From NCBI RefSeq assembly GCF_000827125.1, contig NZ_CP010311.1, positions 620,001 through 684,000 on the forward strand: DNA of 64,000 nt, read 5' to 3'. The stretch comes from Geoalkalibacter subterraneus. GTDB lineage: Bacteria; Desulfobacterota; Desulfuromonadia; Desulfuromonadales; Geoalkalibacteraceae. Every line of letters starts with the position of its first letter. Position 1 is the first letter of the stretch. This document shows, piece by piece, positions 41,682 through 52,129 of this stretch. The notes beneath the pieces were generated by a model. It searched no databases. It saw only the letters and a program-made list of their open reading frames with translations, and was not told where the DNA came from. A program made the translations under genes and the position numbers.

Positions 41682-42485
41682 TTATTTCAACCCCAGCACA
41701 TCCTGCATGTCGTAAAGGCCGGGGCTCTTGTCGTCGAGCCACTGGGCGGCACGGGCCGATCCCCGTGCAAACATGTCGCGGCTCATAGCGCGGTGGGTGA
41801 TTTCGATGCGTTCGCCCATGCCGATGAAATAGACGGTGTGTTCGCCGACGATGTCGCCGCCGCGTACGGTCTGCATGCCGATCTCATCATGGGTGCGCTC
41901 GCCGGTCATTCCCTCGCGGTGAAAGACAGCGCATTCGTTGTAGTCGCGGCCAAGGGATTCGGCGACCACCTCGCCCATGCGCACCGCGGTGCCGCTGGGG
42001 GCGTCTTTTTTCTTGTTGTGGTGCAGTTCGACGATTTCCACGTCAAAACCGTCGCCGAGAATGGAGGCGGCTTCCTTGAGCAGCTTGAAGCAGGCGTTGA
42101 CGCCGACGCTCATGTTGGGGGCCAGCACCACCGGAATCTTCGCGGCGTGCTGCTCCACCTGCTTGCGTTGCTCGGGAGTAAACCCGGTGGAGCCGATGAC
42201 CATCTTCTTGCCGAGCCGAGCGCAGACTTCCAGGTTTTTGAGGGTCACATCGGGGAAGGTGAAGTCGATCAGCACATCGGCCTCAGCCAGGGCTTTCTCC
42301 AGATCGTCGGTAATGGCGACGCCGAGTTGCCCGCAGCCTGCGACCAGACCGGCGTCCTGCCCGACCATGTCATGACCTGAGCGCTCGGCTGCGCCGGCCA
42401 GCTCAAGCTGATCGGCTTCCTGCACTGCCGTAATAATGCGCCCGCCCATACGGCCGGCGGCGCCGGTGACAGCAATTTTAATCAT
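41682..42485 (-). CDS. dapB: 4-hydroxy-tetrahydrodipicolinate reductase
   Basis: The ATG at 42485 (MIKIAVTGAAGRMGGRII) is chosen over a frame extension to 42527. The 267 residues contain the NAD(P) loop GAAGRMG and the catalytic and substrate region ELHHNKKKDAPSGTA, with GSTGFTPEQ upstream. It reduces the product of DapA in lysine and diaminopimelate synthesis. The order dapA-dapB-dapL suggests one transcript despite the repeat-filled gaps. Confidence 0.96.
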   Translation of the reverse strand: MIKIAVTGAAGRMGGRIITAVQEADQLELAGAAERSGHDMVGQDAGLVAGCGQLGVAITDDLEKALAEADVLIDFTFPDVTLKNLEVCARLGKKMVIGSTGFTPEQRKQVEQHAAKIPVVLAPNMSVGVNACFKLLKEAASILGDGFDVEIVELHHNKKKDAPSGTAVRMGEVVAESLGRDYNECAVFHREGMTGERTHDEIGMQTVRGGDIVGEHTVYFIGMGERIEITHRAMSRDMFARGSARAAQWLDDKSPGLYDMQDVLGLK

Positions 42486-42532
42486 AGAGACCTCGTAAAT
42501 TAATTCCCCCGTGGGGAAAAGACGCACCGAAC

Positions 42533-42640
42533 TCCCTCCCCAGCGGGGGAGGGTTGGGGTGGGGGAGGGTTGGGGTGGGGGAGGGCCTGAGCTGCTGCCC
42601 GGACACCCCCCTCCCAGCCTCCCCCCGCTGGGGGGAGGAG
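42533..42640. repeat. G/C-rich palindromic element, copy 1 (core CCTGAGCTGCTGCCCGGAC)
   Basis: CCCTCCCCAGCGGGGGAGGG at 42535 opposes CCTCCCCCCGCTGGGGGGAG near 42617-42637; between them are two direct copies of a GGTTGGGGTGGGGGAGG unit and the 19-base core at 42586-42604. The same core occurs in the same orientation at 54372-54390, so this is a dispersed element. Confidence 0.75.
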
Positions 42641-42654
42641 ATTGGTGGGAAGGC

Positions 42655-43530
42655 TTAAATAAGCTTGTACTTCTTCAGCACGCCCTTGAGCGTTTCGAGC
42701 TTGTCGGCGCTCATTTCGCACAAGGGCAGGCGCAGGGTAGCGCCGCTTTTGCCCATCAGCGACAGGGTCGTTTTCACCGGCACCGGGTTGGCGTCGATGA
42801 ACATGGTGCTGTGCAGCTCAAGCAGGTCGAGATGCATCTTGCGGGCATCCTCCCAGCGGTTCTCCTGAACCGCCACGACCATGTCCTTGACGGCCTTGGG
42901 AGCGACGTTGGCGGTGACCGAGATCACCCCTTTGGCGCCGCAGGCCATCATGGGGAAGGTCAGGAAGTCGTCGCCGGAGAGCACCTCGATCTTGTCGCCG
43001 GCGCGGGCCAGGATTTCGCTGACTTGGGTCAGGTTGCCGGAAGCTTCCTTGATCGCAACGATGTTGGAAATTTCAGCCAGTCGCACCGTTGTGTCGGCAG
43101 CGATGTTGATGCCTGTGCGTCCCGGTACGTTGTAGAGGACCTGGGGCAGGGAGACCACTTCGGCCAGTGTCTTGTAGTGGCGGTAAATCCCCTCCTGGGA
43201 GGGCTTGTTGTAGTAAGGGCAGACCAGCAGCAGGCCGTCGGCGCCAAGCTTCTCGGCGCTGCGCGACAGCTCAATCGCTTCGCTGGTGGAGTTGGCCCCG
43301 GTGCCGGCAATGACCGGCACGCGCTTGGCGACCTGGTCGATGCACACCTCGATAACGCGGGCGTGCTCTTGAAAATCGATGGTAGCTGATTCGCCGGTCG
43401 TGCCGCAGGGCACGATGGCGTCTGTGCCGTTTTCGATCTGAAAGTCGATCAGGCTGCGATATGTCTCTTCGTCAAAACTGCCGTCGTCCTTGAAAGGGGT
43501 GACGATGGCAACCATGGATCCTTTGATCAT
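42655..43530 (-). CDS. dapA: 4-hydroxy-tetrahydrodipicolinate synthase
   Basis: The 291-residue aldolase condenses pyruvate with aspartate semialdehyde. The family residues are clear: VPCGTTGESATID near residue 40, LYNVPGRTGINIA with the catalytic Tyr near 130, and NIVAIKEASGNLTQ with the Schiff-base Lys near 160. Its start MIKGSMVAIVTPFKDDGSFD is typical. AGGAGG lies just upstream. Confidence 0.97.
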   Translation of the reverse strand: MIKGSMVAIVTPFKDDGSFDEETYRSLIDFQIENGTDAIVPCGTTGESATIDFQEHARVIEVCIDQVAKRVPVIAGTGANSTSEAIELSRSAEKLGADGLLLVCPYYNKPSQEGIYRHYKTLAEVVSLPQVLYNVPGRTGINIAADTTVRLAEISNIVAIKEASGNLTQVSEILARAGDKIEVLSGDDFLTFPMMACGAKGVISVTANVAPKAVKDMVVAVQENRWEDARKMHLDLLELHSTMFIDANPVPVKTTLSLMGKSGATLRLPLCEMSADKLETLKGVLKKYKLI

Positions 43531-43631
43531 AGTGTCCTCCTATCGTGAAAAAGCATCAATAGAACGTCCTGCCCGCCCTTTGTCGCAGTGCTGTTTCATG
43601 GGCGTGGGGGCAAGGTAGACGGACAGGTGGT

Positions 43632-44885
43632 TCACATCCAGTCGGGTACCGATTCGCCCCGGATCAGGTCCTCGACGGTTTCGCGCTCGCGAATCACCGC
43701 GAAGCGGTTGCCGTTGACCAGAACCTCGGCCGCACGGGGGCGGCTGTTGTAATTGCTGCTCATGGTGAAGCCGTAGGCTCCCGCTGACATGAACGCCATC
43801 AGGTCGCCCTGTTTGAACATGGGCACCTGGCGCTCCTTGACCAGGAAATCGCCGGTTTCACAGATGGGACCGACGATGTCCGCGGCCACCATGCCGTCCT
43901 GGTCCTTAACCACCGGCTGTACGCCGTGGAAAGAGCCGTAAAGGGCGGGGCGGGCCAGGTCGTTCATGCCGGCGTCGATGATGATGAAATGCTTGTCGTC
44001 GCGCTCTTTGGTGAAAAGGCACTTGGCGGCCAGGATGCCGGCGTTGCCGGCGATGTTGCGGCCCGGCTCGAAGATCAGGTGCAGGCCCAGGTCCTTGGTT
44101 TCGGACTGGATGGCGGCACCGTAGTCTGCAGGCAGCGGCGGATCTTCAGCGTCGTACTGAATGCCGAGGCCGCCGCCGAGGTCCAGATATTTCAGCTCGA
44201 TCCCCAACTCGCCAAGCTGCGAGATGAGTTCCTTGAGCTTTTTAATAGAATCGACAAAAGGCTCGACGTTGGTCAATTGGCTGCCGATATGGCAGTCGAT
44301 GCCGAGAATTTCAAGATTGGACATCTGCGCGGCGCGCTTGTATTCGGCAACTGCATCTTCCATGGTGATGCCGAACTTGGCCTTTTTCAGGCCGGTGGTG
44401 ATATAGGGGTGGGTCTGGGGATCAACGTTGGGATTGACCCGTAGCGCGATGCCGGCCTTTTTGCCCACCTGTCCGGCGATTTCGTTGATGCGGTCGATCT
44501 CCTGCTCCGACTCGACGTTGAACATCAGAATGTCGCTGCGCAGGGCATATTCGATTTCATCGTCGCGCTTGCCGACGCCGGAATAGACGATTTTCTTAGG
44601 ATCGACGCCAGCTTCCAGGGCGCGAAAAAGCTCGCCGCCGGAGACGATGTCGACACCGCCGCCGAGGCCGGCAATCAGTTTGAGGATTGCCAGGTTGGAG
44701 TTGGCCTTGACCGAATAGCAGATAGTATGCGGCGCTTGACCGAAGGCTTCGTCGAACGCTTTGTAGTGACGCTCGAAAGTGGCCTGCGAATAAATGAAAA
44801 CCGGACTGCCGACAGCCGCGACGATGTCGGCGATCGGAATGTCTTCGGCATAAAGTTCATTGCCCTTGTACTGAAAGTAGTGCAT
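43632..44885 (-). CDS. lysA: Diaminopimelate decarboxylase
   Basis: The 417-residue PLP enzyme carries out the last step of lysine synthesis. Motifs: YSVKANSNLAILK (PLP Lys near residue 60), IDCHIGSQL, LDLGGGLGI, FEPGRNIAGNAG, and GPICETGDFL with the active-site Cys near residue 345. It begins MHYFQYKGNELYAEDIPI. It lies about 190 bases from the LptM-like gene, with a hairpin in between. Confidence 0.97.
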   Translation of the reverse strand: MHYFQYKGNELYAEDIPIADIVAAVGSPVFIYSQATFERHYKAFDEAFGQAPHTICYSVKANSNLAILKLIAGLGGGVDIVSGGELFRALEAGVDPKKIVYSGVGKRDDEIEYALRSDILMFNVESEQEIDRINEIAGQVGKKAGIALRVNPNVDPQTHPYITTGLKKAKFGITMEDAVAEYKRAAQMSNLEILGIDCHIGSQLTNVEPFVDSIKKLKELISQLGELGIELKYLDLGGGLGIQYDAEDPPLPADYGAAIQSETKDLGLHLIFEPGRNIAGNAGILAAKCLFTKERDDKHFIIIDAGMNDLARPALYGSFHGVQPVVKDQDGMVAADIVGPICETGDFLVKERQVPMFKQGDLMAFMSAGAYGFTMSSNYNSRPRAAEVLVNGNRFAVIRERETVEDLIRGESVPDWM

Positions 44886-45028
44886 GGGGTCTCAATTCCT
44901 CCTGTATGGGTCTGGTGAGAGAACTTTCTGGAAAATAAGCGTAAATTATTAACATACACCGGGGGATAAGTCAAAAAACTGTCCATTTGGCGGGATTCTC
45001 CGCCGCCATGGATCGGCTCTTCGGTGCC

Positions 45029-45075
45029 GTGAAACAAGCAGGCTGAGGCAGCAGCGGGCAGCCTGCCTGTTTCAC
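45029..45075. terminator. Long hairpin after the LptM-like gene
   Basis: GTGAAACAAGCAGGCTG (45029-45045) pairs with CAGCCTGCCTGTTTCAC (45059-45075), 16 of 17 positions complementary. ATTTT follows on the plus strand; the leftward transcript, which is the relevant one, lacks a T-run after the stem, so it may be a processing site or a weak terminator. Confidence 0.55.
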
Positions 45076-45078
45076 ATT

Positions 45079-45825
45079 TTAAGGTATGCGAACTTCGGAA
45101 GAGCGTGCAGATTGAACCCGTCGACCCTCTTCTTCAAGCACGGTGCGAACGGTGTACTCGTAGGCCTGGTTCACGTCAGCCGTCGTGTCATTGAATCGGG
45201 GCTCGGCAAGCGGTTCCGCTGTCAACGGAAAGGGAGAAAAAGGTGCGTCTCCGCTGCGGCGGTAAAGAAAATACCGGGGAGTGCCGGAAGCCTGATCTGC
45301 AGCATCCCAACGAAGGCTGACGGCGCCATTGCTGCGCCGCGCCTGCAGCCCGGTGGGGGCAGGTGGGGGGATAACCGTGTTGATGGTGACTGAAGTGGAT
45401 GAGCTGTCAATACCGGTTCGTTCAAAGGCAAAGATCCGGTAGCGGTAGGCGGTGCCGGGAATCGCTGTCGTGTCGAACCAGGCCAGTTGATTTTTATTGC
45501 GGAACAGCGTCCGTGAGTAATCGAGGTCGATCTGCACCAGGGTCCGCCATTGGTCGTCGCAGTTCAGGCAATCGCTGTCGGAATAGTTCGTCATGCGTTC
45601 AATGCGGAATCCCTGGGTTTCGGCACCGCCTGCAGATTCATCGCCGATCTGCCAGAAAAGCACCACGCTCTCACCCATCTGTTCGGCCTCAACCGCAGCC
45701 GGGCTGGGCGGCTCGGGGGACTCAAGCGGGCGCACCGGGCCCTTTTTGCCGCATCCGGATACAGTGAAGGCCAGCATCGCCATAAGGGCGAAAAGCAGGC
45801 AGCGCGTCAGTCGATCAGGGATCAT
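45079..45825 (-). CDS. LptM-like lipoprotein with two FN3-like domains
   Basis: The ATG at 45825 gives a 248-residue lipoprotein with lipobox VSGC followed by the signature CGKKGPVRPLESPEPP, the LptM/YifL-type motif near the mature N-terminus. Small lipoproteins with this motif sit just upstream of lysA or dapF in many proteobacteria, as here. Unlike the usual 50-70 residue form, this one continues with two fibronectin III-like domains (ESVVLFWQIGDES to RYRIFAFERT, then APTGLQARRSNGAVSLRWDA to YEYTVRTVLEEEGR). LptM helps mature the LPS translocon; whether that holds for this extended form is unknown. ATG 45861, overlapping the argH stop, is an alternative. Confidence 0.8.
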   Translation of the reverse strand: MIPDRLTRCLLFALMAMLAFTVSGCGKKGPVRPLESPEPPSPAAVEAEQMGESVVLFWQIGDESAGGAETQGFRIERMTNYSDSDCLNCDDQWRTLVQIDLDYSRTLFRNKNQLAWFDTTAIPGTAYRYRIFAFERTGIDSSSTSVTINTVIPPPAPTGLQARRSNGAVSLRWDAADQASGTPRYFLYRRSGDAPFSPFPLTAEPLAEPRFNDTTADVNQAYEYTVRTVLEEEGRRVQSARSSEVRIP

Positions 45826-45850
45826 GGAGGCAATCCTGTCTGTCGGTTTT

Positions 45851-47233
45851 TTACTGCTCATTGCGTGCCTTGCGAGCTCGCTGGATTTCACGTTCAACCG
45901 CTTCGCGCGCGGTGCCACCGGTGGCCCGGCGGGCATTGACCGAAGCATCCAGCGTGACGTAATCGTAAATATCCTCTCCGATCAGGTCGGAGAAAATGCG
46001 GAATTCCTCCAGCGTCAGCTCCTCAATTTCCTTTTTATGTTCGATGCAGTAGCGCACCGTCTTGCCGACCACCTCATGGGCCTGGCGGAAAGGCAGCCCT
46101 TTGCGCACGACGTAATCGGCGACGTCGGTGGCGGTGGAAAAGCCGCGTGCGGCGGCGATGCGCATCGGCTCGGCCTTGACCCCCATCTGCGCGATCATGT
46201 CGGCAAAGATCTTGAGGCTGCCCTTGACGGTGTCGATGGTATCGAACAGCGGCTCCTTGTCCTCCTGCATGTCCTTGTTGTAGGCCAGGGGCAGCGACTT
46301 CATCAGGGTCAGCAGTGACATCAGGTTGCCGTACACCCGGCCGCTTTTGCCGCGCACCAGTTCAGGCACATCCGGGTTTTTCTTCTGCGGCATGATCGAG
46401 CTTCCGGTGCAGAAGGCGTCGGTCAGTTCGATGAAGTTGAAATCCGCCGAAGACCACAGGATCAATTCCTCCGACAGGCGCGAGAGGTGCATCATCAGGA
46501 TCGAGCCGGCAGCGCAGAACTCCAGGGCGAAGTCCCGGTCGGAGACGGAATCGAGGCTGTTGCGCGTCACACCGTCGAAACCAAGCTGTTCGGCGACATA
46601 TTCCCGGTCGATGGGGAACGTGGTGCCGGCCAGCGCGCCAGCCCCCAGCGGCATGATGTTGACCCGACGAGCCAGATCATCCAGACGTCCGGCGTCGCGG
46701 CAGAACATCTCGTAATAGGCCATCATGTGGTGGGAAAACAGTACCGGCTGGGCGGTCTGCAGATGGGTGTATCCCGGCATGATGACGCCAAGGTTTTTCT
46801 CCGCCTGGCCGAGCAGGGCTTCCTGCAGGCAGTCGAGGTACTGACGAATCTGACGCAGTTCGTCGCGCAGGTAGAGGCGGATGTCGAGGGCAACCTGGTC
46901 GTTGCGCGAGCGGGCAGTATGCAGCTTGCCCCCAACCGGGCCGACGCGCTCGATGAGCCGTGCCTCGATGTTCATGTGGATGTCTTCGAGGCTGACCTTG
47001 AATTCAAACTCTCCCGCCTCGATATCCTTGAGAATGGCTTCCAGCCCGGCAATGATCGTGGTGGCATCCTCTTCGGTGATAATCTGCTGCTTCGCCAGCA
47101 TGCGCGCGTGGGCGATGGAGCCCTGAATGTCGTAGCGGTACAGCCGTTTATCGAAATCGATGGAGGCGGTGAATTCTTCAACAAATTGGTCGGTCGGCTG
47201 GGTGAAGCGCCCCGCCCAGGGTTTTTCGCTCAT
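45851..47233 (-). CDS. argH: Argininosuccinate lyase
   Basis: The 460-residue enzyme makes arginine and fumarate. Its start [20 protein letters not shown] and signature [20 protein letters not shown] near residue 280 are diagnostic; [13 protein letters not shown] and [11 protein letters not shown] are also present. The length matches the family. It lies 39 bases downstream of the nitrilase-like gene. Confidence 0.97.
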   Translation of the reverse strand: MSEKPWAGRFTQPTDQFVEEFTASIDFDKRLYRYDIQGSIAHARMLAKQQIITEEDATTIIAGLEAILKDIEAGEFEFKVSLEDIHMNIEARLIERVGPVGGKLHTARSRNDQVALDIRLYLRDELRQIRQYLDCLQEALLGQAEKNLGVIMPGYTHLQTAQPVLFSHHMMAYYEMFCRDAGRLDDLARRVNIMPLGAGALAGTTFPIDREYVAEQLGFDGVTRNSLDSVSDRDFALEFCAAGSILMMHLSRLSEELILWSSADFNFIELTDAFCTGSSIMPQKKNPDVPELVRGKSGRVYGNLMSLLTLMKSLPLAYNKDMQEDKEPLFDTIDTVKGSLKIFADMIAQMGVKAEPMRIAAARGFSTATDVADYVVRKGLPFRQAHEVVGKTVRYCIEHKKEIEELTLEEFRIFSDLIGEDIYDYVTLDASVNARRATGGTAREAVEREIQRARKARNEQ

Positions 47234-47272
47234 AGGTTGTGGCTCCGTTCTTTGATCAGAATATTTAGATCC

Positions 47273-48478
47273 TCATTTCTTCGTTCCCGATTCGGCAGTA
47301 CTGCCGAGGGAGCATTTCTTTTCCGGCGAATTCTCATCCTCCTGCATGACGTCCTGATCAGCCATGCGCTCCCATCTCCCATCCGGGTCGGGGCGGTAGA
47401 TCCCGTGGATTTTGAGGGGGAAGCGCGTCGTGCGCGGATCGAGTTCGTGAAACAGCGGCAGATTGAAATAATACAGCCGTGTTTCCGTGCCGAAGCGCAG
47501 GCGGCACACCGGCAGGCCGTCGAAGTCGTCGCTGGCGAACTCGGGGTAGTCCACCGGTCCGATCTTGTGGCTTTTGTGAATGATGATGGATGAGTAGCCG
47601 AAAGGGGCTTCCCCTTTGGTTTTGATTCCCGTGGTCTCGTCGGACACATTGTTGAAAATTGTCACCGTGTCGCGCACGCCGGGAGTGTAGGCCAGGTATT
47701 CGCCGTAAAATCCGTTGACTACATCCTGAAAAGCGCGATGTTCCGGCTTGGGATTGCATTCAAGAATGGTGAGCAGATCCAGGCGCTGCCGGGTGGTGAA
47801 GAACAGGTCGTTGGCTTTTTCGATGACGGTGCTGATGTTGGACTGATAGAGGTCGCGATAGACGTAGTCCAGGCAGATCAGCACCATGAAGTTAAAAGCG
47901 ATAGGTGTACAGCGAAACAGGGGGAAGACCTTGCCGCGGTAGAGATCATGGAAGGGGTCGATGGTTTCCTCGCCGACGAAGGGATGACTTTTGGCCTGCA
48001 GAAAAACCCGCAGGCGTCCATCGGTTTCCTTGACCGCGGTGATTGCCCAGTTGGTCGGAACCTGCTCGATATCTCCGGCGTCGAGATCCTTCAGGACCGA
48101 GGCGAGGGCCTCTTCGTTGTCCTCGCGGTACCGCTCCAGTATGGCGCGGTATTCGTGGAGTTGAATATGTTCGACGCCGAACATGGTGACGGTGTTGGCG
48201 CGAAAATGGTTGCGAATGAAATCAAGCGCATCTTCCACGTGAGCGGCGGGCATGGCAGATTCGGGCAGAACGAGAAAGTGCAGTTTCTTGAGGTTGCCGG
48301 GACCTTCGGCCACCATCTCAAAAATCGAACGGATCTGCTGCCATTTGTCCTGGGGGTCGGTCAGCTTGCAGGCAGACTCTCCAAACCCCACATGATTGGG
48401 GATCTGGCACACCATGCAATGCTGGTGATGTCCCAGGGTGAATTCGACATTGATCTGCTTTTCGACAATCTTGAACAT
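47273..48478 (-). CDS. Nitrilase-superfamily-like protein
   Basis: The ATG at 48478 lies 5 bases after the Nudix gene; longer frames overlap that gene. The 401 residues suggest a carbon-nitrogen hydrolase core: LHFLVLPESAMPAAHVED with the candidate catalytic Glu near residue 75, GKVFPLFRC with a possible Lys, and FMVLICLDYVYRDLY with the candidate nucleophile Cys near residue 195. The C-terminal half (GFYGEYLAYTPGVRDTV; LYYFNLPLFHELDPRTTRFP) does not match a family I know. No amidase substrate can be assigned. Placement between argG and argH is probably an operon insertion, not proof of a role in arginine synthesis. Confidence 0.6.
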   Translation of the reverse strand: MFKIVEKQINVEFTLGHHQHCMVCQIPNHVGFGESACKLTDPQDKWQQIRSIFEMVAEGPGNLKKLHFLVLPESAMPAAHVEDALDFIRNHFRANTVTMFGVEHIQLHEYRAILERYREDNEEALASVLKDLDAGDIEQVPTNWAITAVKETDGRLRVFLQAKSHPFVGEETIDPFHDLYRGKVFPLFRCTPIAFNFMVLICLDYVYRDLYQSNISTVIEKANDLFFTTRQRLDLLTILECNPKPEHRAFQDVVNGFYGEYLAYTPGVRDTVTIFNNVSDETTGIKTKGEAPFGYSSIIIHKSHKIGPVDYPEFASDDFDGLPVCRLRFGTETRLYYFNLPLFHELDPRTTRFPLKIHGIYRPDPDGRWERMADQDVMQEDENSPEKKCSLGSTAESGTKK

Positions 48479-48483
48479 GGGGA

Positions 48484-48984
48484 TCAGTGACCGGCCGCCT
48501 TGATATTTCCGCCCGGAAGTTCTTCTTCGAGAGAAACATCCTGCGGACGCTCGGGGTGCCAGGGCAGATCGGGAAACACCCGGCTCAGGATATGACGCCC
48601 GCCGGGAGGCATCGGTATCTGCGGCAACGAATTCTTTTCCACCCACACGGCTTCGGTGCACTCGTCACCGTTGGGAGCCAACTCGCGGGACAGGGGGGCG
48701 GCGCGGTAATAAAGGATGACGAAATGGTCATTGCGCTCGCCGACACCGATGTGTTCGAAGACATCGATCAACCCTTCGACCTGGACGTCGATGCCGACCT
48801 CCTCGCGGACTTCGCGATGAAGCGCCTGCAGGATAGGCTCGCCATGATCGATTTTGCCGCCGGGCATGACCCACAGGCTGCAGAAGGGCTCGATGCAGCG
48901 CCGCGTGAGCAGTACTCGCTCCTGCTCGTCGATGACGCAGGCGACGACGGATGTCTTGATGGCCTGGCTTTTTTTGAATTCCAT
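48484..48984 (-). CDS. Nudix hydrolase
   Basis: The ATG at 48984 (MEFKKSQAIKTSVVACVIDE) gives 166 residues; a longer frame upstream translates repeat DNA. The Nudix box is perfect: GGKIDHGEPILQALHREVRE followed by EVGI, matching GX5EX7REUXEEXGU. Such enzymes cleave nucleoside diphosphates linked to another moiety; the exact substrate cannot be told from the sequence. It lies 86 bases downstream of argG and 5 bases before the nitrilase-like gene. Confidence 0.88.
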   Translation of the reverse strand: MEFKKSQAIKTSVVACVIDEQERVLLTRRCIEPFCSLWVMPGGKIDHGEPILQALHREVREEVGIDVQVEGLIDVFEHIGVGERNDHFVILYYRAAPLSRELAPNGDECTEAVWVEKNSLPQIPMPPGGRHILSRVFPDLPWHPERPQDVSLEEELPGGNIKAAGH

Positions 48985-48989
48985 AATGA

Positions 48990-49070
48990 CCCCGTGAGGG
49001 GTGAGGCGTGAGAGGTGAGGGGGAAAGGCCATCATAATCGCCTCACCCCTCACTCTTCACACCTCACGCC

Positions 49071-49073
<3 letters not shown>
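48990..49073. repeat. Inverted repeat (GTGAGGGGTGAGGCGTGAG) between argG and the Nudix gene
   Basis: CGTGAGGGGTGAGGCGTGAG at about 48993 opposes CCTCACCCCTCACTCTTCAC and CACCTCACGCC at about 49041-49070. It makes up nearly the whole gap and reaches the argG stop. Confidence 0.7.
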
Positions 49074-50291
<1,218 letters not shown>

Positions 50292-50356
50292 GGATGATTT
50301 CTCCTTAAAAATGCGCTGTGAATTCCTCTCCCCCCTGGAAGGGAGGGGATCGTTAT

Positions 50357-51028
50357 CTATAATTTAACCACATAAGTGGCGGCCATGCGATCATGGAGCC
50401 CCTGTTTTTCCGGGTCGATGGCGACGAGCAGAAAACCCAGGCCGAAAAAGAGCGCTGCGAGGAATTTGCCGACCACTTCGCGCCAGAAAGCCCGCAAAAA
50501 GCCGATGTCGGCAAAATCCGTTTTCACCACTTTGATGCGGAGTGCCATTTTGCCCGGTGTCTGGCCGCAATAGCCAGTGAAAAATACCTTGTATGTCTGC
50601 CATAGCGCGAAATTGAACATTCCGAAAATAAACATGTTCAGGACGCGATCAGGCGAGTCGACGATCAGGGCATGGACAGACAGGTCGAGAAGCCCTCCCA
50701 GGATCCCCTGGGTGAGACTGATCAGAAAGGTGTCGATCAGTGCGGCAAGGGTCCGCAGCCAGAAGCCGGCCTTCTGAATCGACGCCTGGTGATGGGCATA
50801 ATCGACCCCCTTGCGGATTTCCTGGGATGACGGCGGCTCTGCTGAATTCTGCACGCCTCTTTCCGTGTTCGTACCCGGCCAGGTAAAATTCTCGTGGCAG
50901 CGGGGGCAGGTCGCGCGCGCCGCGCCCTGGGGCAGTCGTTCGGTGGGCACACGGCGGGTGAAGCCGCACTGGGGGCAAGTGATGGTGGTGATTGGAGTCG
51001 ACACGGAATCTCGCTTATTCTTGCGCAT
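50357..51028 (-). CDS. RDD-family membrane protein with N-terminal zinc ribbon
   Basis: The ATG at 51028 is preferred; a GTG at 51004 also fits. An N-terminal zinc ribbon ([18 protein letters not shown] with CPRCHENF) is followed by a linker and an RDD domain of three helices: [20 protein letters not shown] (with the Arg and Asp of the RDD signature), a second helix pair around [19 protein letters not shown], and [17 protein letters not shown] followed by a last helix. Zinc-ribbon/RDD fusions are common in deltaproteobacteria; function is unknown, with transport or stress roles suggested. It lies between argF and argG. Confidence 0.82.
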   Translation of the reverse strand: MRKNKRDSVSTPITTITCPQCGFTRRVPTERLPQGAARATCPRCHENFTWPGTNTERGVQNSAEPPSSQEIRKGVDYAHHQASIQKAGFWLRTLAALIDTFLISLTQGILGGLLDLSVHALIVDSPDRVLNMFIFGMFNFALWQTYKVFFTGYCGQTPGKMALRIKVVKTDFADIGFLRAFWREVVGKFLAALFFGLGFLLVAIDPEKQGLHDRMAATYVVKL

Positions 51029-51063
51029 CCGGGGATGCAGAGGTCCTGCAGATCGAAAGAGGA

Positions 51064-51972
51064 TCAACCCATCAGGGTTGCCATGATCGCTTTCTGCACG
51101 TGAAGGCGGTTTTCCGCTTCATCGAAGATGATCGAATGCGGTCCTTCCATCACCTCATCAGTGATCTCCTCGTCGCGGTGAGCCGGCAGGCAGTGCAGGA
51201 CCAGGGAGTCAGGTGCCGCGTAGTCGAGCAGCGCCTGGTTGATCTGGAAGTCACGGAAAGCTTCGGCACGCTCGCGCTGCTCGCTCTCCTGGCCCATGCT
51301 GGCCCACACATCGGTGTTGAGGATATGGGCACCCTCAGCTGCCTCGACCGGCCGCTGGGTGAGAGTGATGCGGGCCCCCATTTCACGGGCGCGTTCTATG
51401 ATCTGTGCGTCAGGTGCATAGCCATGCGGCGTTGCGATGCGCAGTTCGAATCCGAAGACCGCTGCAGCATTGATCCACGAATGCGCCATGTTGTTGCCGT
51501 CGCCGATCCAGCAGTAAGTCAGGTCGCGCCAGTTGTCGCGGTGTTCGCTGACGGTAAACAGGTCCGCCATCACCTGGCAGGGGTGATAGGAATCGGTCAG
51601 GCCGTTGATAATGGGGATCTCGGAGCAGCGGGCCAGTTCCTCCACCGCCGCCTGGGAAAAGGTGCGGATCATGATGCCGTCGACATAGCGCGACATGACG
51701 CGCCCGGTATCCTTGATCGGCTCGCCCCGCCCCATCTGGGTGTTGCTGGAGGACAGAAAAAGCGCATGTCCGCCAAGCTGGAACATGCCGACTTCGAAAG
51801 AGACGCGGGTGCGGGTGGAACTCTTCTCGAAGATCATGGCCAGGGTCTTGCCCTTGAGCAGATGATGCGCTTCGCCGCGCTTCTGCTTGTCCTTGAGTTC
51901 ACGGGTCAGATTGAAGATCTGTTCCAGTTCATCCCGGCTCCAGTCGGTGAGGCAGAGAAAGTCTTTGTTCAC
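51064..51972 (-). CDS. argF: Ornithine carbamoyltransferase
   Basis: The 302-residue enzyme makes citrulline. The carbamoyl phosphate site FEKSSTRTRVSFE is at about residue 48, the HPCQVMADLFTV motif near 127, and the ornithine site LVLHCLPAHRDEEI near 263. Both signature motifs and the length match anabolic ArgF. Confidence 0.97.
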   Translation of the reverse strand: MNKDFLCLTDWSRDELEQIFNLTRELKDKQKRGEAHHLLKGKTLAMIFEKSSTRTRVSFEVGMFQLGGHALFLSSSNTQMGRGEPIKDTGRVMSRYVDGIMIRTFSQAAVEELARCSEIPIINGLTDSYHPCQVMADLFTVSEHRDNWRDLTYCWIGDGNNMAHSWINAAAVFGFELRIATPHGYAPDAQIIERAREMGARITLTQRPVEAAEGAHILNTDVWASMGQESEQRERAEAFRDFQINQALLDYAAPDSLVLHCLPAHRDEEITDEVMEGPHSIIFDEAENRLHVQKAIMATLMG

Positions 51973-51996
51973 GATAAATCTCCCGAAAAGACATTT

Positions 51997-52125
51997 TGAA
52001 CCACAGAGGGCACGGAGGGCACAGAGGAAAATCGGAGAAAATCAAAAACGTTAGAAAACTCTGTGTTCCCTGTGCTTTATCTCAGAACCTTCTCTGTGTG
52101 CTCCGTGATCTCTGTGGTGAATGCT
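51997..52125. repeat. Inverted repeat of the ACCACAGAGGGCAC family between argD and argF
   Basis: TTGAACCACAGAGGGCACGG at 51996 opposes CTCCGTGATCTCTGTGGTGA ending near 52120; a second inner pair (ACAGAGG / CTCTGTG) lies inside. It belongs to the same family as 14321-14427. Confidence 0.75.
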
Positions 52126-52129
52126 TTTA

